A DNA stretch of 56,568 nt, taken from contig JAKQDP010000029.1 in assembly GCA_029558735.1 (NCBI GenBank), forward strand, positions 1 through 56,568, read 5' to 3'. Shown one piece after another: positions 34,133-42,070 of this stretch. Numbering within the stretch: the stretch's first letter is position 1; each line of letters opens with the position of its first letter. Below the pieces are notes generated by a model. The model ran no database searches and had not been told where the DNA came from. It saw only the letters and a program-made list of their open reading frames with translations. The stretch comes from a bacterium. GTDB lineage: Bacteria > Patescibacteriota > Patescibacteriia > 2-01-FULL-39-33. Position numbers and translations under genes: made by a program.

Positions 34133-34816
34133 TTAATACTCGATATCGTTCTTAGCGGTAATCACATTAACATCACTGATACCAGACATGGCGCTTAATT
34201 TGGAGATAAATTCGCTAATAGTTTCCGCCTTAAAAAACCGAATATTGAAGGTGTAATCCAAAACCTTGCCGTTTTCTCTGGAAACCACATTCAACAGTCC
34301 ATCGGCCCGCAGGTATTCTTTAAAAAGGTCACGCATCTTTTCGTTGGAGAAAGACGCTGTGTCGGCCGAAAGGGTCAGCACATAGTCATACTTTCTGATG
34401 GTGCCAAAATTCATCCGAGACATATAATAAACCAGAATCGTAATGAAAATTGTGGCTACCACCGCTAAAACATAATTGCCGGTGCCGACTGCCAAGCCGA
34501 TAGCCAAAGCCAGCAAAATAAAAGAAATATCTTTGGGATCTTTAATGGCCGCCCGAAAACGAATAATAGAAAAAGCGCCGAAAGCGCCGAAAGCGGCGGC
34601 CAAGCTGCTGCCAATGGCAGTAATAATGACCGACATCAATAGACCAATCAGCACCAAAGAAAAAGTAAACGATTGAGAATATGACAAGCCCTTATGGGTT
34701 ACCCGATAAACGATAGCCGCTAATAGCGACAATAGCGTCGCCAAAATCATATTAAACAACACTAAGCCGACGCTTAACTGGTTTTCCCACCCCAAACCAA
34801 ATAAATTTTCAAACAT
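34133..34816 (-). CDS. DUF4956 membrane protein
   Basis: The 227-residue protein has four N-terminal transmembrane helices, then a soluble alpha/beta C-terminal domain (about 150-227). The loop G-S-S-L-A-A-A-F-G-A-F-G-A-F-S-I-I-R-F-R and the following K-D-P-K-D-I-S-F are the family hallmark. DUF4956 proteins are repeatedly found next to VTC-type polyphosphate polymerase and CotH genes. All three occur in this operon, with VTC directly upstream (10-base gap). The function is not established; a partner of polyphosphate synthesis or transport is an inference. Confidence 0.88.
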   Translation of the reverse strand: MFENLFGLGWENQLSVGLVLFNMILATLLSLLAAIVYRVTHKGLSYSQSFTFSLVLIGLLMSVIITAIGSSLAAAFGAFGAFSIIRFRAAIKDPKDISFILLALAIGLAVGTGNYVLAVVATIFITILVYYMSRMNFGTIRKYDYVLTLSADTASFSNEKMRDLFKEYLRADGLLNVVSRENGKVLDYTFNIRFFKAETISEFISKLSAMSGISDVNVITAKNDIEY

Positions 34817-34826
34817 AGTTTTTTAT

Positions 34827-35576
34827 TTAAATTATATAATTATTATCGTCTAACGCCGGCTTGACCTTCCTCAAGCCGTTGCAATACTTGGAAAAAGTGA
34901 TCCGCTGCAATTGATATTTTTGGATTACTTCGTGAAACCATTTGGGCAAAACATTATTGTACTTGACTTCCAATACCACCCCGGTCGGATAAATCGCCCG
35001 AAGCTTATCCAATCGGCCGGTCAAAGCATCGGCCAATTGGGCCTGGATATCATAATCAAAGGTTACTCGGAATCTCTTATCCCTACGGTCAATCAGCGCC
35101 TTGCGCTTATAAGTGACAAACAGCTTCGGCCGCAGACAATTCCTTTTTTTAAACCAAATCAATTCGTGGATAAAATCATTATCCGGATCCTGTTTATAAA
35201 GTTCCAATAATTTGGCATCCAAAATATTATTAACGGCATCACCAGCTGGCAACAATATCCTGTCTTTAATCACTAAAGCGTTGCTTTTTCTCTTAATCTC
35301 CAAAAAAACCCGCTGGTCTTCGGTCACGGCATGACCATAATAGCGAAAACGAAGCTTTTTTCTATCAGAAACACCGGCCTCTTTGTCCCAAAAACAATCA
35401 AAGTTCTCATTATCAAAATATAAGCTATTCACCTGATAATAATCCTGGCCCGTAGTCAATACATAAGGATCCCACTCCATATGGTTTAATAGAGCGGGAA
35501 TCAGCTTATCGGCTTTGTTTTTGGGCAGAAAATATTTAAATTCAAAGCGTTGAAAATGGAGTTTCGGCTTCTGCAT
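34827..35576 (-). CDS. VTC-domain polyphosphate polymerase-like protein
   Basis: The 249-residue protein is a single VTC tunnel domain. The basic and acidic tunnel residues expected from the family are present: R10 and K14 (R-F-E-F-K), R76 and R78 (L-R-F-R-Y-Y), E93 and K95 (L-E-I-K), R149 (R-P-K), R170, E203 and K205 (L-E-V-K), and K230 (F-S-K-Y). Yeast Vtc4 uses this domain to make polyphosphate from ATP. Bacterial forms without SPX or membrane domains are common but little studied. It is the first gene of the 15.5-kb operon that includes DUF4956, the flippase and CotH. Confidence 0.87.
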   Translation of the reverse strand: MQKPKLHFQRFEFKYFLPKNKADKLIPALLNHMEWDPYVLTTGQDYYQVNSLYFDNENFDCFWDKEAGVSDRKKLRFRYYGHAVTEDQRVFLEIKRKSNALVIKDRILLPAGDAVNNILDAKLLELYKQDPDNDFIHELIWFKKRNCLRPKLFVTYKRKALIDRRDKRFRVTFDYDIQAQLADALTGRLDKLRAIYPTGVVLEVKYNNVLPKWFHEVIQKYQLQRITFSKYCNGLRKVKPALDDNNYII

Positions 35577-35618
35577 ATTATAAATAATACTTGCACATTA
35601 CCGTATTTAACAACTTGA

Positions 35619-35647
35619 ATTCTAACATTTTTTACCAAAAATGTAAA
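35619..35647 (-). promoter_or_regulatory. Promoter of the 15.5-kb envelope operon
   Basis: TTTACA (35642-35647) and TAGAAT (35619-35624) on the minus strand have a 17-base spacer, with an expected leader of about 36 bases. A second, weaker pair (TTGTTA and TATTAT, 18-base spacer) nearer the ATG would give a leaderless message. Confidence 0.55.
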
Positions 35648-35650
35648 GAT

Positions 35651-35675
35651 AAAAAATACCGGCCATAAAACCGGT
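35651..35675 (-). terminator. Short hairpin terminator after the GT4 gene ending at 35705
   Basis: On the minus strand ACCGG, an 8-base loop and CCGGT are followed by ATTTTTT. The stem is only 5 bp, but the T run and position (30 bases after the stop, directly before the next operon's promoter) support it. Confidence 0.55.
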
Positions 35676-35704
35676 AAAACAGCACTAATACTAGAAAAGT
35701 GTTT

Positions 35705-36865
35705 TTATTTTATAAAGTCTATAATACTTCGGACCCGATTGTGCCAAGTGTACTGCTTGGATTTCTGATAAGCCCCTTGGCTAATTGCCGTCGCCAAATT
35801 ACTGTCCGTCAAAATCAGCTTTATTTTTTCCGCCAAATCAGCTGGGTCATCGGGCCGACAAAACACGGCACTTTTCTCATCCAAAATCTCCCGAATAGTC
35901 GGCAAATCCGAGGCGACTATCGGCCGCTTGGCCGCCAGATATTCAAACATTTTCAAAGGAGACATAAAATAAGCGTAATGCTCGGTCCAGGGAAATGGCA
36001 TCAATAAGATATTAAACGCTTGCTGATAAATCGCCAGCTTGTCTTGCGAAACCTTGCCCAAAAAAAGTGTCTGCTTTTCCACCCCCGCGTCAACAGCCCG
36101 CTGCTGGTAATAATCAATATCAGTCTGATTGCCGCCGACCGCCACAAATAAAATTTTTGGCCAATTTTTTTTGAGCAGATTAATCACCTTAATAATGTCA
36201 TTAATTCCCTTATCCATTCCCTTGGTTTTGAAACTGCCGGTATAGCCCAAAATAATTGCGTCAACCGGCAAGCCCAGTTCTTGCCGAGCCATCTCCGGAG
36301 ATATCTCTATACCAAAAATATCCAAATCCACTGCATCCGGCGAAACTATAATTTTAGACAGTGAGACGCCATCCTGCTCAAGTCGTTTTTTCATTTCTCC
36401 GGTCAAAACAACTAAAGCCCTGATGCAATTAAAATATTTGACATAGCGCTTTTTGTTGGCAGGCAAAGCGTGGCCCTCCCAGACTATATTTTTGGAAAAA
36501 ATACTCAGAACCGGCAATAGATATTCATCGCGAGTATAAAAAATAATTTTCTGTCTATTTTTTTTAAACAAAAGATAAAAAAACAAACTGATAATGAAAA
36601 ATAAAGATTGTAATTTTATATACCAGCCGGCTGGCGCACGCATCAAAAAAACAGGGTCGAAAATTTTCAGCTTTTTAATGACAAAGTTATTTTTGACTTG
36701 ATAATAATCAAACACATCCAGCTGACTAAGCTGATTGACTCGATTGGGCAAAACCAACTGCACCTCTGCGCCATTAGATGCGAATAGTTCGCACATCTTC
36801 ATTATCTGGTGACCATGCGCTTTTTCAGTCGGCATTCTTACATTGGCGATGTATAATATTTTCAT
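35705..36865 (-). CDS. Glycosyltransferase family 4 protein
   Basis: The 386-residue GT-B protein has a short N-terminal M-P-T-E-K-A-H-G motif typical of one GT4 subgroup. L-G-Y-T-G-S-F-K-T-K-G-M-D-K-G is in the donor domain. The usual E-x7-E region is represented by Y-F-M-S-P-L-K-M-F-E-Y-L-A-A, so only the second Glu is kept, as in capsule GT4 relatives. It is a single-gene unit between an upstream repeat cluster and the terminator at 35651-35675. Confidence 0.86.
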   Translation of the reverse strand: MKILYIANVRMPTEKAHGHQIMKMCELFASNGAEVQLVLPNRVNQLSQLDVFDYYQVKNNFVIKKLKIFDPVFLMRAPAGWYIKLQSLFFIISLFFYLLFKKNRQKIIFYTRDEYLLPVLSIFSKNIVWEGHALPANKKRYVKYFNCIRALVVLTGEMKKRLEQDGVSLSKIIVSPDAVDLDIFGIEISPEMARQELGLPVDAIILGYTGSFKTKGMDKGINDIIKVINLLKKNWPKILFVAVGGNQTDIDYYQQRAVDAGVEKQTLFLGKVSQDKLAIYQQAFNILLMPFPWTEHYAYFMSPLKMFEYLAAKRPIVASDLPTIREILDEKSAVFCRPDDPADLAEKIKLILTDSNLATAISQGAYQKSKQYTWHNRVRSIIDFIK

Positions 36866-36883
36866 AATATTACCCCCTCCTAA

Positions 36884-37023
36884 CCTCCCCCTTCTAAAGG
36901 GGGGAATTTTAATTGATAATCCTCTCCTTTGAAGGGGAGGAATTTAATTGGTGATGCCCCCCTTTAAGGAAAAATTTAATCGACAATCTCCCTTCCGGCA
37001 CAGACAAGCGGTTCCAAGGGAGG
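36884..37023. repeat. Degenerate tandem array of about 35-base hairpin units
   Basis: Three adjacent units share the plan C/T-rich arm, A/G-rich arm, then AATTTTAATTG-like spacer. Unit 1 starts near 36884 (CCTCCCCCTT and AAAGGGGGG), unit 2 at 36921 (CCTCTCCTT and AAGGGGAGG, 9 pairs) and unit 3 near 36957 (CCTTTAAGG, eroded). A fourth, looser CTCCCTT/AAGGGAG pair spans about 36988-37023. It fills the gap between two transcription units and holds no ORF. Confidence 0.75.
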
Positions 37024-37029
37024 ACTATT

Positions 37030-38517
37030 CTAATTAATAGCAAATTTAAAGCCGAATTTATTGAGTAGATATTTAATAGCTCGCTTAATTTTGAACAAAA
37101 TAAAATCCAGCCGCTCTTTCTTGTTACCCAATTTGAGCCAAATCACGGCAATGCGCAAAAAATGTTTCAAGCCGCGTTTTTTAACTCCCTCAAACAGCTT
37201 CAGCCGCCATTGCCTAAACAGGACATCTAATTCGGCCGACGGCACTAAGGATTTATTGAACTTATCAGCGCTCTGGTGAAAGGTGATATCATTATAATCA
37301 TCCAAGTTCAGGCTACCAGCAAAAAAATCGTCATAAAGCTTAGTGCCGGGCAGAGGCATAAAAATACTGAAAGAATAATGGTCTGACTCTATCCGTTGAG
37401 CCAATTCAAAAGTCTTGACCATCTCTTCCTTATTTTCCCCGGGTAGTCCAATCATAAAACTGGCTTCCGTCCTGATGCCATATTTATGGCACAATTCAAA
37501 GGCCTTGGTAATATCCGCTAATTTTATTCTTTTATTAATTATCTCATCTAGCACTCTCTGACTGCCCGATTCAACGCCAAAATCAAGCTGAAGGCAGCCG
37601 CTGTCTCTCATCAATCTGACCACACCTTCATTAGTTAAATCAACTCTTGATTGCGCCCCCCAATACATCCCTAATTCCTTCATTAAACCACATATTTTTT
37701 TAACATAATCATAATTAACCGTCAGAGTATCATCAGCAAACCACACCCCCTCCACCCCGTACTGATCCCTAAGCAAGATCAGTTCTTTTTTGATATTATC
37801 CAGACTGCGGTAACGCACCCGCCGGCCGAATACCTTGTTACAGGCGCAAAAAGTACAGCTATAAGGACAGCCGCGCGAACCCATCACCATCACTGATTTT
37901 ATCGGTATGCCCCTAATGACATCGTCCCAGATCTTAGTGTGATAATCCATATTGACCTTGTCATAAGCCGGCAAGGGCAATTCGGAAATATCAATCAACT
38001 CTCTGGATGAATTTATCACTGTTTTGTTTTGACTTTTGTCTAACCAGGCTATCCCCTTCACTGAGGACAACTCCGGTATATCTTTTTCCAGCTCGCGAAT
38101 TAATTCCAAAGTAGTCTGCTCGCCTTCGCCGATAACTGCCACCTCAAAGCCGCGACCCAAAACTTCTGCCGGAGAAGCGGTAACATGAGGCCCGCCAATA
38201 ATGGAATAACAATTTATTTTTTCCCTAATCTGGTTATTGAGCCAGACTACTTCATTTATCTCAATCGTACTGGCGGTAAAACCAATAATTTTCGGCTGTA
38301 ATCTAATCGCCGTTTCTATAATCTCTCTTCTCGCCTTCTGCCGGTCATAAACATAATCTTTGCCACCAAGAATTTTACTCTCAATAATAGTATTGTCATA
38401 ACCGTGGTCTCGCAAATAGCCGGAAATATACATCACCCCGAGAGAATAACGATGTTCCTTAAACCTTTTCGGCGGAAGGATTAATACGATATCGGTTGGC
38501 TTGGTTATTTTGGACAT
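37030..38517 (-). CDS. B12-binding-type radical SAM protein
   Basis: The 495-residue protein has the same order as the first two-thirds of the 707-residue fusion: cobalamin-type domain (residues 1-170, with I-I-G-G-P-H-V and G-E-G-E-Q-T), radical SAM core with C217-P-Y-S-C221-T-F-C224, then a helical C-terminal part. It has a conserved D-D-T-L in W-F-A-D-D-T-L and the second motif F-M-I-G-L-P-G-E. A stand-alone methyltransferase gene lies 5 bases upstream in the same operon. Product and substrate unknown; a role in modifying envelope lipid or sugar is inferred from context. Confidence 0.86.
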   Translation of the reverse strand: MSKITKPTDIVLILPPKRFKEHRYSLGVMYISGYLRDHGYDNTIIESKILGGKDYVYDRQKARREIIETAIRLQPKIIGFTASTIEINEVVWLNNQIREKINCYSIIGGPHVTASPAEVLGRGFEVAVIGEGEQTTLELIRELEKDIPELSSVKGIAWLDKSQNKTVINSSRELIDISELPLPAYDKVNMDYHTKIWDDVIRGIPIKSVMVMGSRGCPYSCTFCACNKVFGRRVRYRSLDNIKKELILLRDQYGVEGVWFADDTLTVNYDYVKKICGLMKELGMYWGAQSRVDLTNEGVVRLMRDSGCLQLDFGVESGSQRVLDEIINKRIKLADITKAFELCHKYGIRTEASFMIGLPGENKEEMVKTFELAQRIESDHYSFSIFMPLPGTKLYDDFFAGSLNLDDYNDITFHQSADKFNKSLVPSAELDVLFRQWRLKLFEGVKKRGLKHFLRIAVIWLKLGNKKERLDFILFKIKRAIKYLLNKFGFKFAIN

Positions 38518-38522
38518 AAAGA

Positions 38523-39185
38523 TTATTTACTTTCTATTTTTATAATACTTTGAAAAACAAACAAATTGGGCGGTAAAAACTTTTTCATTCTTTCCAATTT
38601 ATTGGGATACCAGATATTGTCTTCCGCCAAAATATTAAAATTATTTTTCACCAATCTGTCTTTCAATCCATTATAGCTCATCAAATGAATATGCCCCCAA
38701 TCATAAAATATTTCCTTCTCCCCATAATGGCCCAAAAACATCCTGATTCGATTGTTCCAAAGCAAAAAATTCGGCGTAGAAATAATAATTTTTCCATCCG
38801 GCTTAAGGACTTCTTTCAAGCGCTGCAAAGAGCCATCAATATCAAACAGATGCTCCAAAACTTCCGCACAAATAATCAAATCAAATTTATTATCAATAAG
38901 CTCCGGCGGCCAATCATCCCGCTCTAAGTCAAAGGACCGCGCGGCATCCAGGCGTTGTTGCAATTCGTTAATAAATTTTTCTGAAATATCCAAACCGACG
39001 ACAAAATTGTCCGGCTGTTTCAGCTCCTTGGCCAAATAACCACTGGCACAACCAACATCAAGAATTCTTTGGCCGGCTAATAATCCACTACCAGCCAAAG
39101 CCAAAATTTTACGACGCCGCAAACTATTAATGCCATAATCTGTCCTAACCTCATTATAATATTTCTTCAAGGGATTATCGCGCAT
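38523..39185 (-). CDS. Class I SAM-dependent methyltransferase
   Basis: The 220-residue protein has I-L-D-V-G-C-A-S-G-Y for SAM binding, G-L-D-I-S at the second strand, F-D-L-I-I-C-A-E-V-L-E-H and L-K-P-D-G-K. Its position directly before the radical SAM gene mirrors the fused pair at 21983-24106. It overlaps the upstream GT gene by 11 bases. Confidence 0.86.
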   Translation of the reverse strand: MRDNPLKKYYNEVRTDYGINSLRRRKILALAGSGLLAGQRILDVGCASGYLAKELKQPDNFVVGLDISEKFINELQQRLDAARSFDLERDDWPPELIDNKFDLIICAEVLEHLFDIDGSLQRLKEVLKPDGKIIISTPNFLLWNNRIRMFLGHYGEKEIFYDWGHIHLMSYNGLKDRLVKNNFNILAEDNIWYPNKLERMKKFLPPNLFVFQSIIKIESK

Positions 39186-40212
39186 ATTTTTCTATGTTAA
39201 AAATTAACCCTTCAACCAATTTAGCCGGCTTTAATCTGCTTTGGAATAAAACAAAAGCATTATTCGCTATTTTTTTCCTCAATAGGGCATTGGATTCTAG
39301 GGCTAATATTTTTGCCGCCAAAGACTCGCTGTCAGCCAGCCGGCATAAGGCGATATTCTCACCGTCAGTAAATAATTCTCTGACGGCCGGACTATCGCCG
39401 GTAATCACCGGCCTGGCGCAGGCAATCGCTTCAAAAACCTTGTTAGGAATAATCCGCTTGGTCTTATCACTAGCACCGAACACACCCAAACAGACATCGG
39501 CCCGAGCCATATAGTCTCTTAATTCTTCATAAGGGACATCATCAATAAAATTGACATTAGGATATTGGCCAACCGGAGCCAGCTTCTTAATTTTACTACC
39601 AATAATATTAAATTTTATATTTTTGCTTTCCAACAACTTGGCCGCTTTCAAAATATAATTCACTCCTTGCAGCGGCACCATACTGCCGTGGAAATGAACC
39701 ATAAAATCATCACTGTTTTTTTTACTCCCTACCGGAAATAACTCTCTGTCATCCGAACCAACCCAAACCCGCAAAAATTTTTCTTTTTCCAGATGAAAAG
39801 TTTTGACAAAATAATCAATATGGGCATCAGTATCTAAAATAATCATACTAGCCAAACAGCAAGACAACCAGTCCAGGAACCAAAAATATCTGGCTTTCAA
39901 CGATCGAGGGGACAATTCTTGCCTGTCTAAAACCATTGAATCATATAATGATACAAAAGCGTTAAAAAAAATCGGCCGGCGCGTTAATAGCCGCGCCAAT
40001 ATCATCGCCTGCTGGCCGGGAAAACCGACCATCATCACATCATAAGCTTTTCTAAGCGGCCAATACTGCTTGAACAAGTCAATATATTTGGCCAAGCCAC
40101 GACAATCAGTTCGACATTCAATTATTTCTATGCCATTATCTTTCAACCCCTTAATCAGCGTCCGGTTGCGGCTATAGTTTGAGCGATAAATGCCAAAATA
40201 ACAAACTTTCAT
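39175..40212 (-). CDS. GT4-like glycosyltransferase
   Basis: The 345-residue GT-B protein has a recognisable C-terminal donor domain (F-H-G-S-M-V-P-L-Q-G-V, then I-I-P-N-K-V-F-E-A-I-A-C-A-R-P-V). The N-terminal half is divergent (C-Y-F-G-I-Y-R-S-N-Y-S-R-N). It keeps only the second Glu of the E-x7-E motif. Gene order places it between a GT4 and a methyltransferase in a five-gene operon. Confidence 0.82.
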   Translation of the reverse strand: MKVCYFGIYRSNYSRNRTLIKGLKDNGIEIIECRTDCRGLAKYIDLFKQYWPLRKAYDVMMVGFPGQQAMILARLLTRRPIFFNAFVSLYDSMVLDRQELSPRSLKARYFWFLDWLSCCLASMIILDTDAHIDYFVKTFHLEKEKFLRVWVGSDDRELFPVGSKKNSDDFMVHFHGSMVPLQGVNYILKAAKLLESKNIKFNIIGSKIKKLAPVGQYPNVNFIDDVPYEELRDYMARADVCLGVFGASDKTKRIIPNKVFEAIACARPVITGDSPAVRELFTDGENIALCRLADSESLAAKILALESNALLRKKIANNAFVLFQSRLKPAKLVEGLIFNIEKYAR

Positions 40213-40216
40213 AATA

Positions 40217-41245
40217 TTAAAATTGACTGACTATTTTTTTTGCCAACTTTTCCAAATCATATTCATTAATCACTTTTTGCCTTAATGACAGGCCAACTTC
40301 GACTCTTTGCTGATCAGTCAAAGCCACCGCTTGAGAAATCTTCACTGATAATTGTCGAGGGTTATTTTTTTCCGTCATAAATTTCTCGCCGAGAATATTG
40401 ATAAAAGCCTCATTAGAAGTCAAAACCATTGTGCCGCAAGCCATGGCTTCCAAGACCACCTTATCCACGCTGCCGGTGCCGCTCATATTAATAAATAAAT
40501 CTGCTTGCTGATAATAATGAGGCATATCCTTATTGGCCACCCAGCCGGCAAATTCCACTTGGCTAACCAAATCCATCTTCGCCACCATCTGACGCAAACT
40601 GTCCAAATACTGGCGCTGGGATGGCAAAATCACATCACCGATAATCGTCAGCTTTATTTTAGGGCTACCAATAATATCAATTGCCTTAATTATTGTTTCA
40701 TAATCTTTGGTTGGCGAAATTCGGCCGACGGATATTATTCTAAAAAAACCATCAGTTTGTTTGGCACTATCCGGAGTGAATAATTGAGTATCAATGCCAT
40801 GGCCAATTACCCGGACTTTGGCAGGATATTTCGCCTCGCGAAAACTTTCTGTTGAGGCGGTAATGATAATATCAGCCAATCGTTCCATCAACCGACGACG
40901 CCAAGTGACAGCTCTGTGCGTATACCAGCTAACAATCTTTTTGCTGAAAATTTTTGCCATTGGACCGGCTAAAATAGTGTACTCGGGATTCATATGGCAG
41001 AATAGGCCGTCCACCTTAGGCAGAGTCTTCCAAAGCAATTTCCACAAAGCCAAAACTTTAATAAATTTGTTTTTGGGCAAAAAATATACCTTGATGTTTT
41101 CTGGAAATCCGGCAGCATCGCCGGCCTGCCAAGAAATTACATACAAAGTGTCCAGATTGCCACCAATTTTTTTCACCCAATTATAGGCAAAGCCAGCCAA
41201 AGCATCATTAGGGTCAACTTTTCTGGTTATCATTAATAGAGTCAT
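40217..41245 (-). CDS. Glycosyltransferase family 4 protein
   Basis: The 342-residue GT-B protein has I-S-V-G-R-I-S-P-T-K-D-Y, I-I-G-D-V, and G-S-V-D-K-V-V-L-E-A-M-A-C-G in the donor domain. The N-terminal half has D-P-N-D-A-L-A-G-F-A, a loop that replaces the usual glycine-rich G-G-A-E. Its ATG overlaps the upstream GT2 stop by 4 bases. Confidence 0.86.
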   Translation of the reverse strand: MTLLMITRKVDPNDALAGFAYNWVKKIGGNLDTLYVISWQAGDAAGFPENIKVYFLPKNKFIKVLALWKLLWKTLPKVDGLFCHMNPEYTILAGPMAKIFSKKIVSWYTHRAVTWRRRLMERLADIIITASTESFREAKYPAKVRVIGHGIDTQLFTPDSAKQTDGFFRIISVGRISPTKDYETIIKAIDIIGSPKIKLTIIGDVILPSQRQYLDSLRQMVAKMDLVSQVEFAGWVANKDMPHYYQQADLFINMSGTGSVDKVVLEAMACGTMVLTSNEAFINILGEKFMTEKNNPRQLSVKISQAVALTDQQRVEVGLSLRQKVINEYDLEKLAKKIVSQF

Positions 41246-41949
41246 AATTTTTGAAATTTAATCCTAAAAATGGTAATGAAAAATTTGATAATTTCTTTTT
41301 GGGACAACTTGGATTTGCCATGCCGACGGTCGACGAAAGTAATAGGAACTTCTCTTACCACCATTCCGACCCGCTCCACCAGATAAATAATTTCCTCCAA
41401 AAACGAATAGCCGTTGCTACCGATAGCATCCAAATTTATTTTATCAAATACCGACCGACGATAAGCGCGAAAACCACTGGTCAAATCGTTGGTCTTAATA
41501 CCCAGAACAATTTTTGATATTGACATTGCCCCGGCGCTGGCAAATTTCCGCCACCAATTCCAGCCGATTATTTCTCCGCCGTTAATTTTACGCGAGCCAA
41601 CAGCCACATCAGCGCCCGACTCAATCGCCCGGACCAGTTCAACAATCTTTTCCGGTTGATGGGAAAAATCAGCATCCATTGACACAATAATCTCGGCGCT
41701 CAATGCCAGCGCCCTTTTAAAACCGACCACGTGAGCACTGCCATAACCGAGCTTGCCCGGCCGACAAATAAGATACAGATTGGGAAAATATGTTTTCAAA
41801 TCTGAGACAATCTCAGCCGTGCCATCCGGGGAATTATCATCAATAATAATCACTGACAAATTAGCAATTGGTAAAGCAAAAATTTGCCGGATTAATTTTT
41901 CAATATTTTCTTTTTCATTATAAGTCGCGATGGAAACTGCTATTTTCAT
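41242..41949 (-). CDS. GT2 polyprenol-phosphate mannose synthase-like (DPM1 type)
   Basis: The 235-residue protein is a single GT-A domain with A-T-Y-N-E-K-E-N, I-I-D-D-N-S-P-D-G-T, R-P-G-K-L-G-Y-G-S-A-H and M-D-A-D-F-S-H-Q-P. These match the Dpm1/polyprenol monophosphomannose synthase type closely. It would load mannose or a related sugar on the lipid carrier for the GT-C enzymes at 43186-45627 and 55427-56568. It is first in the five-gene operon that ends at 37030. Confidence 0.88.
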   Translation of the reverse strand: MKIAVSIATYNEKENIEKLIRQIFALPIANLSVIIIDDNSPDGTAEIVSDLKTYFPNLYLICRPGKLGYGSAHVVGFKRALALSAEIIVSMDADFSHQPEKIVELVRAIESGADVAVGSRKINGGEIIGWNWWRKFASAGAMSISKIVLGIKTNDLTSGFRAYRRSVFDKINLDAIGSNGYSFLEEIIYLVERVGMVVREVPITFVDRRHGKSKLSQKEIIKFFITIFRIKFQKL

Positions 41950-41963
41950 AAATTATATATTTT

Positions 41964-42018
41964 TACCTCCCCCTACCCCCCCCTCCCCTGCCGGCAGGCA
42001 GGTTTAAACAAGGAGGGG
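41964..42018. repeat. GC-rich palindromic intergenic element
   Basis: A C-run-rich arm (CCCCTCC) and GGAGGGG arm enclose CCTGCCGGCAGGCAGG, itself self-complementary. The CCTGCCTGCCGG core recurs near 52935. It lies between two minus-strand operons and does not look like an intrinsic terminator because no T run follows. Confidence 0.6.
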
Positions 42019-42070
42019 AAAGAAATGGGAATAAAGCAGGCGAATCATCCGCGAGGCTGAAGAAATAATT

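Noticed and set aside
36884-37023. Possible CRISPR array in the tandem repeats
   Set aside because: Units are adjacent without unique spacers and are palindromic and degenerate.
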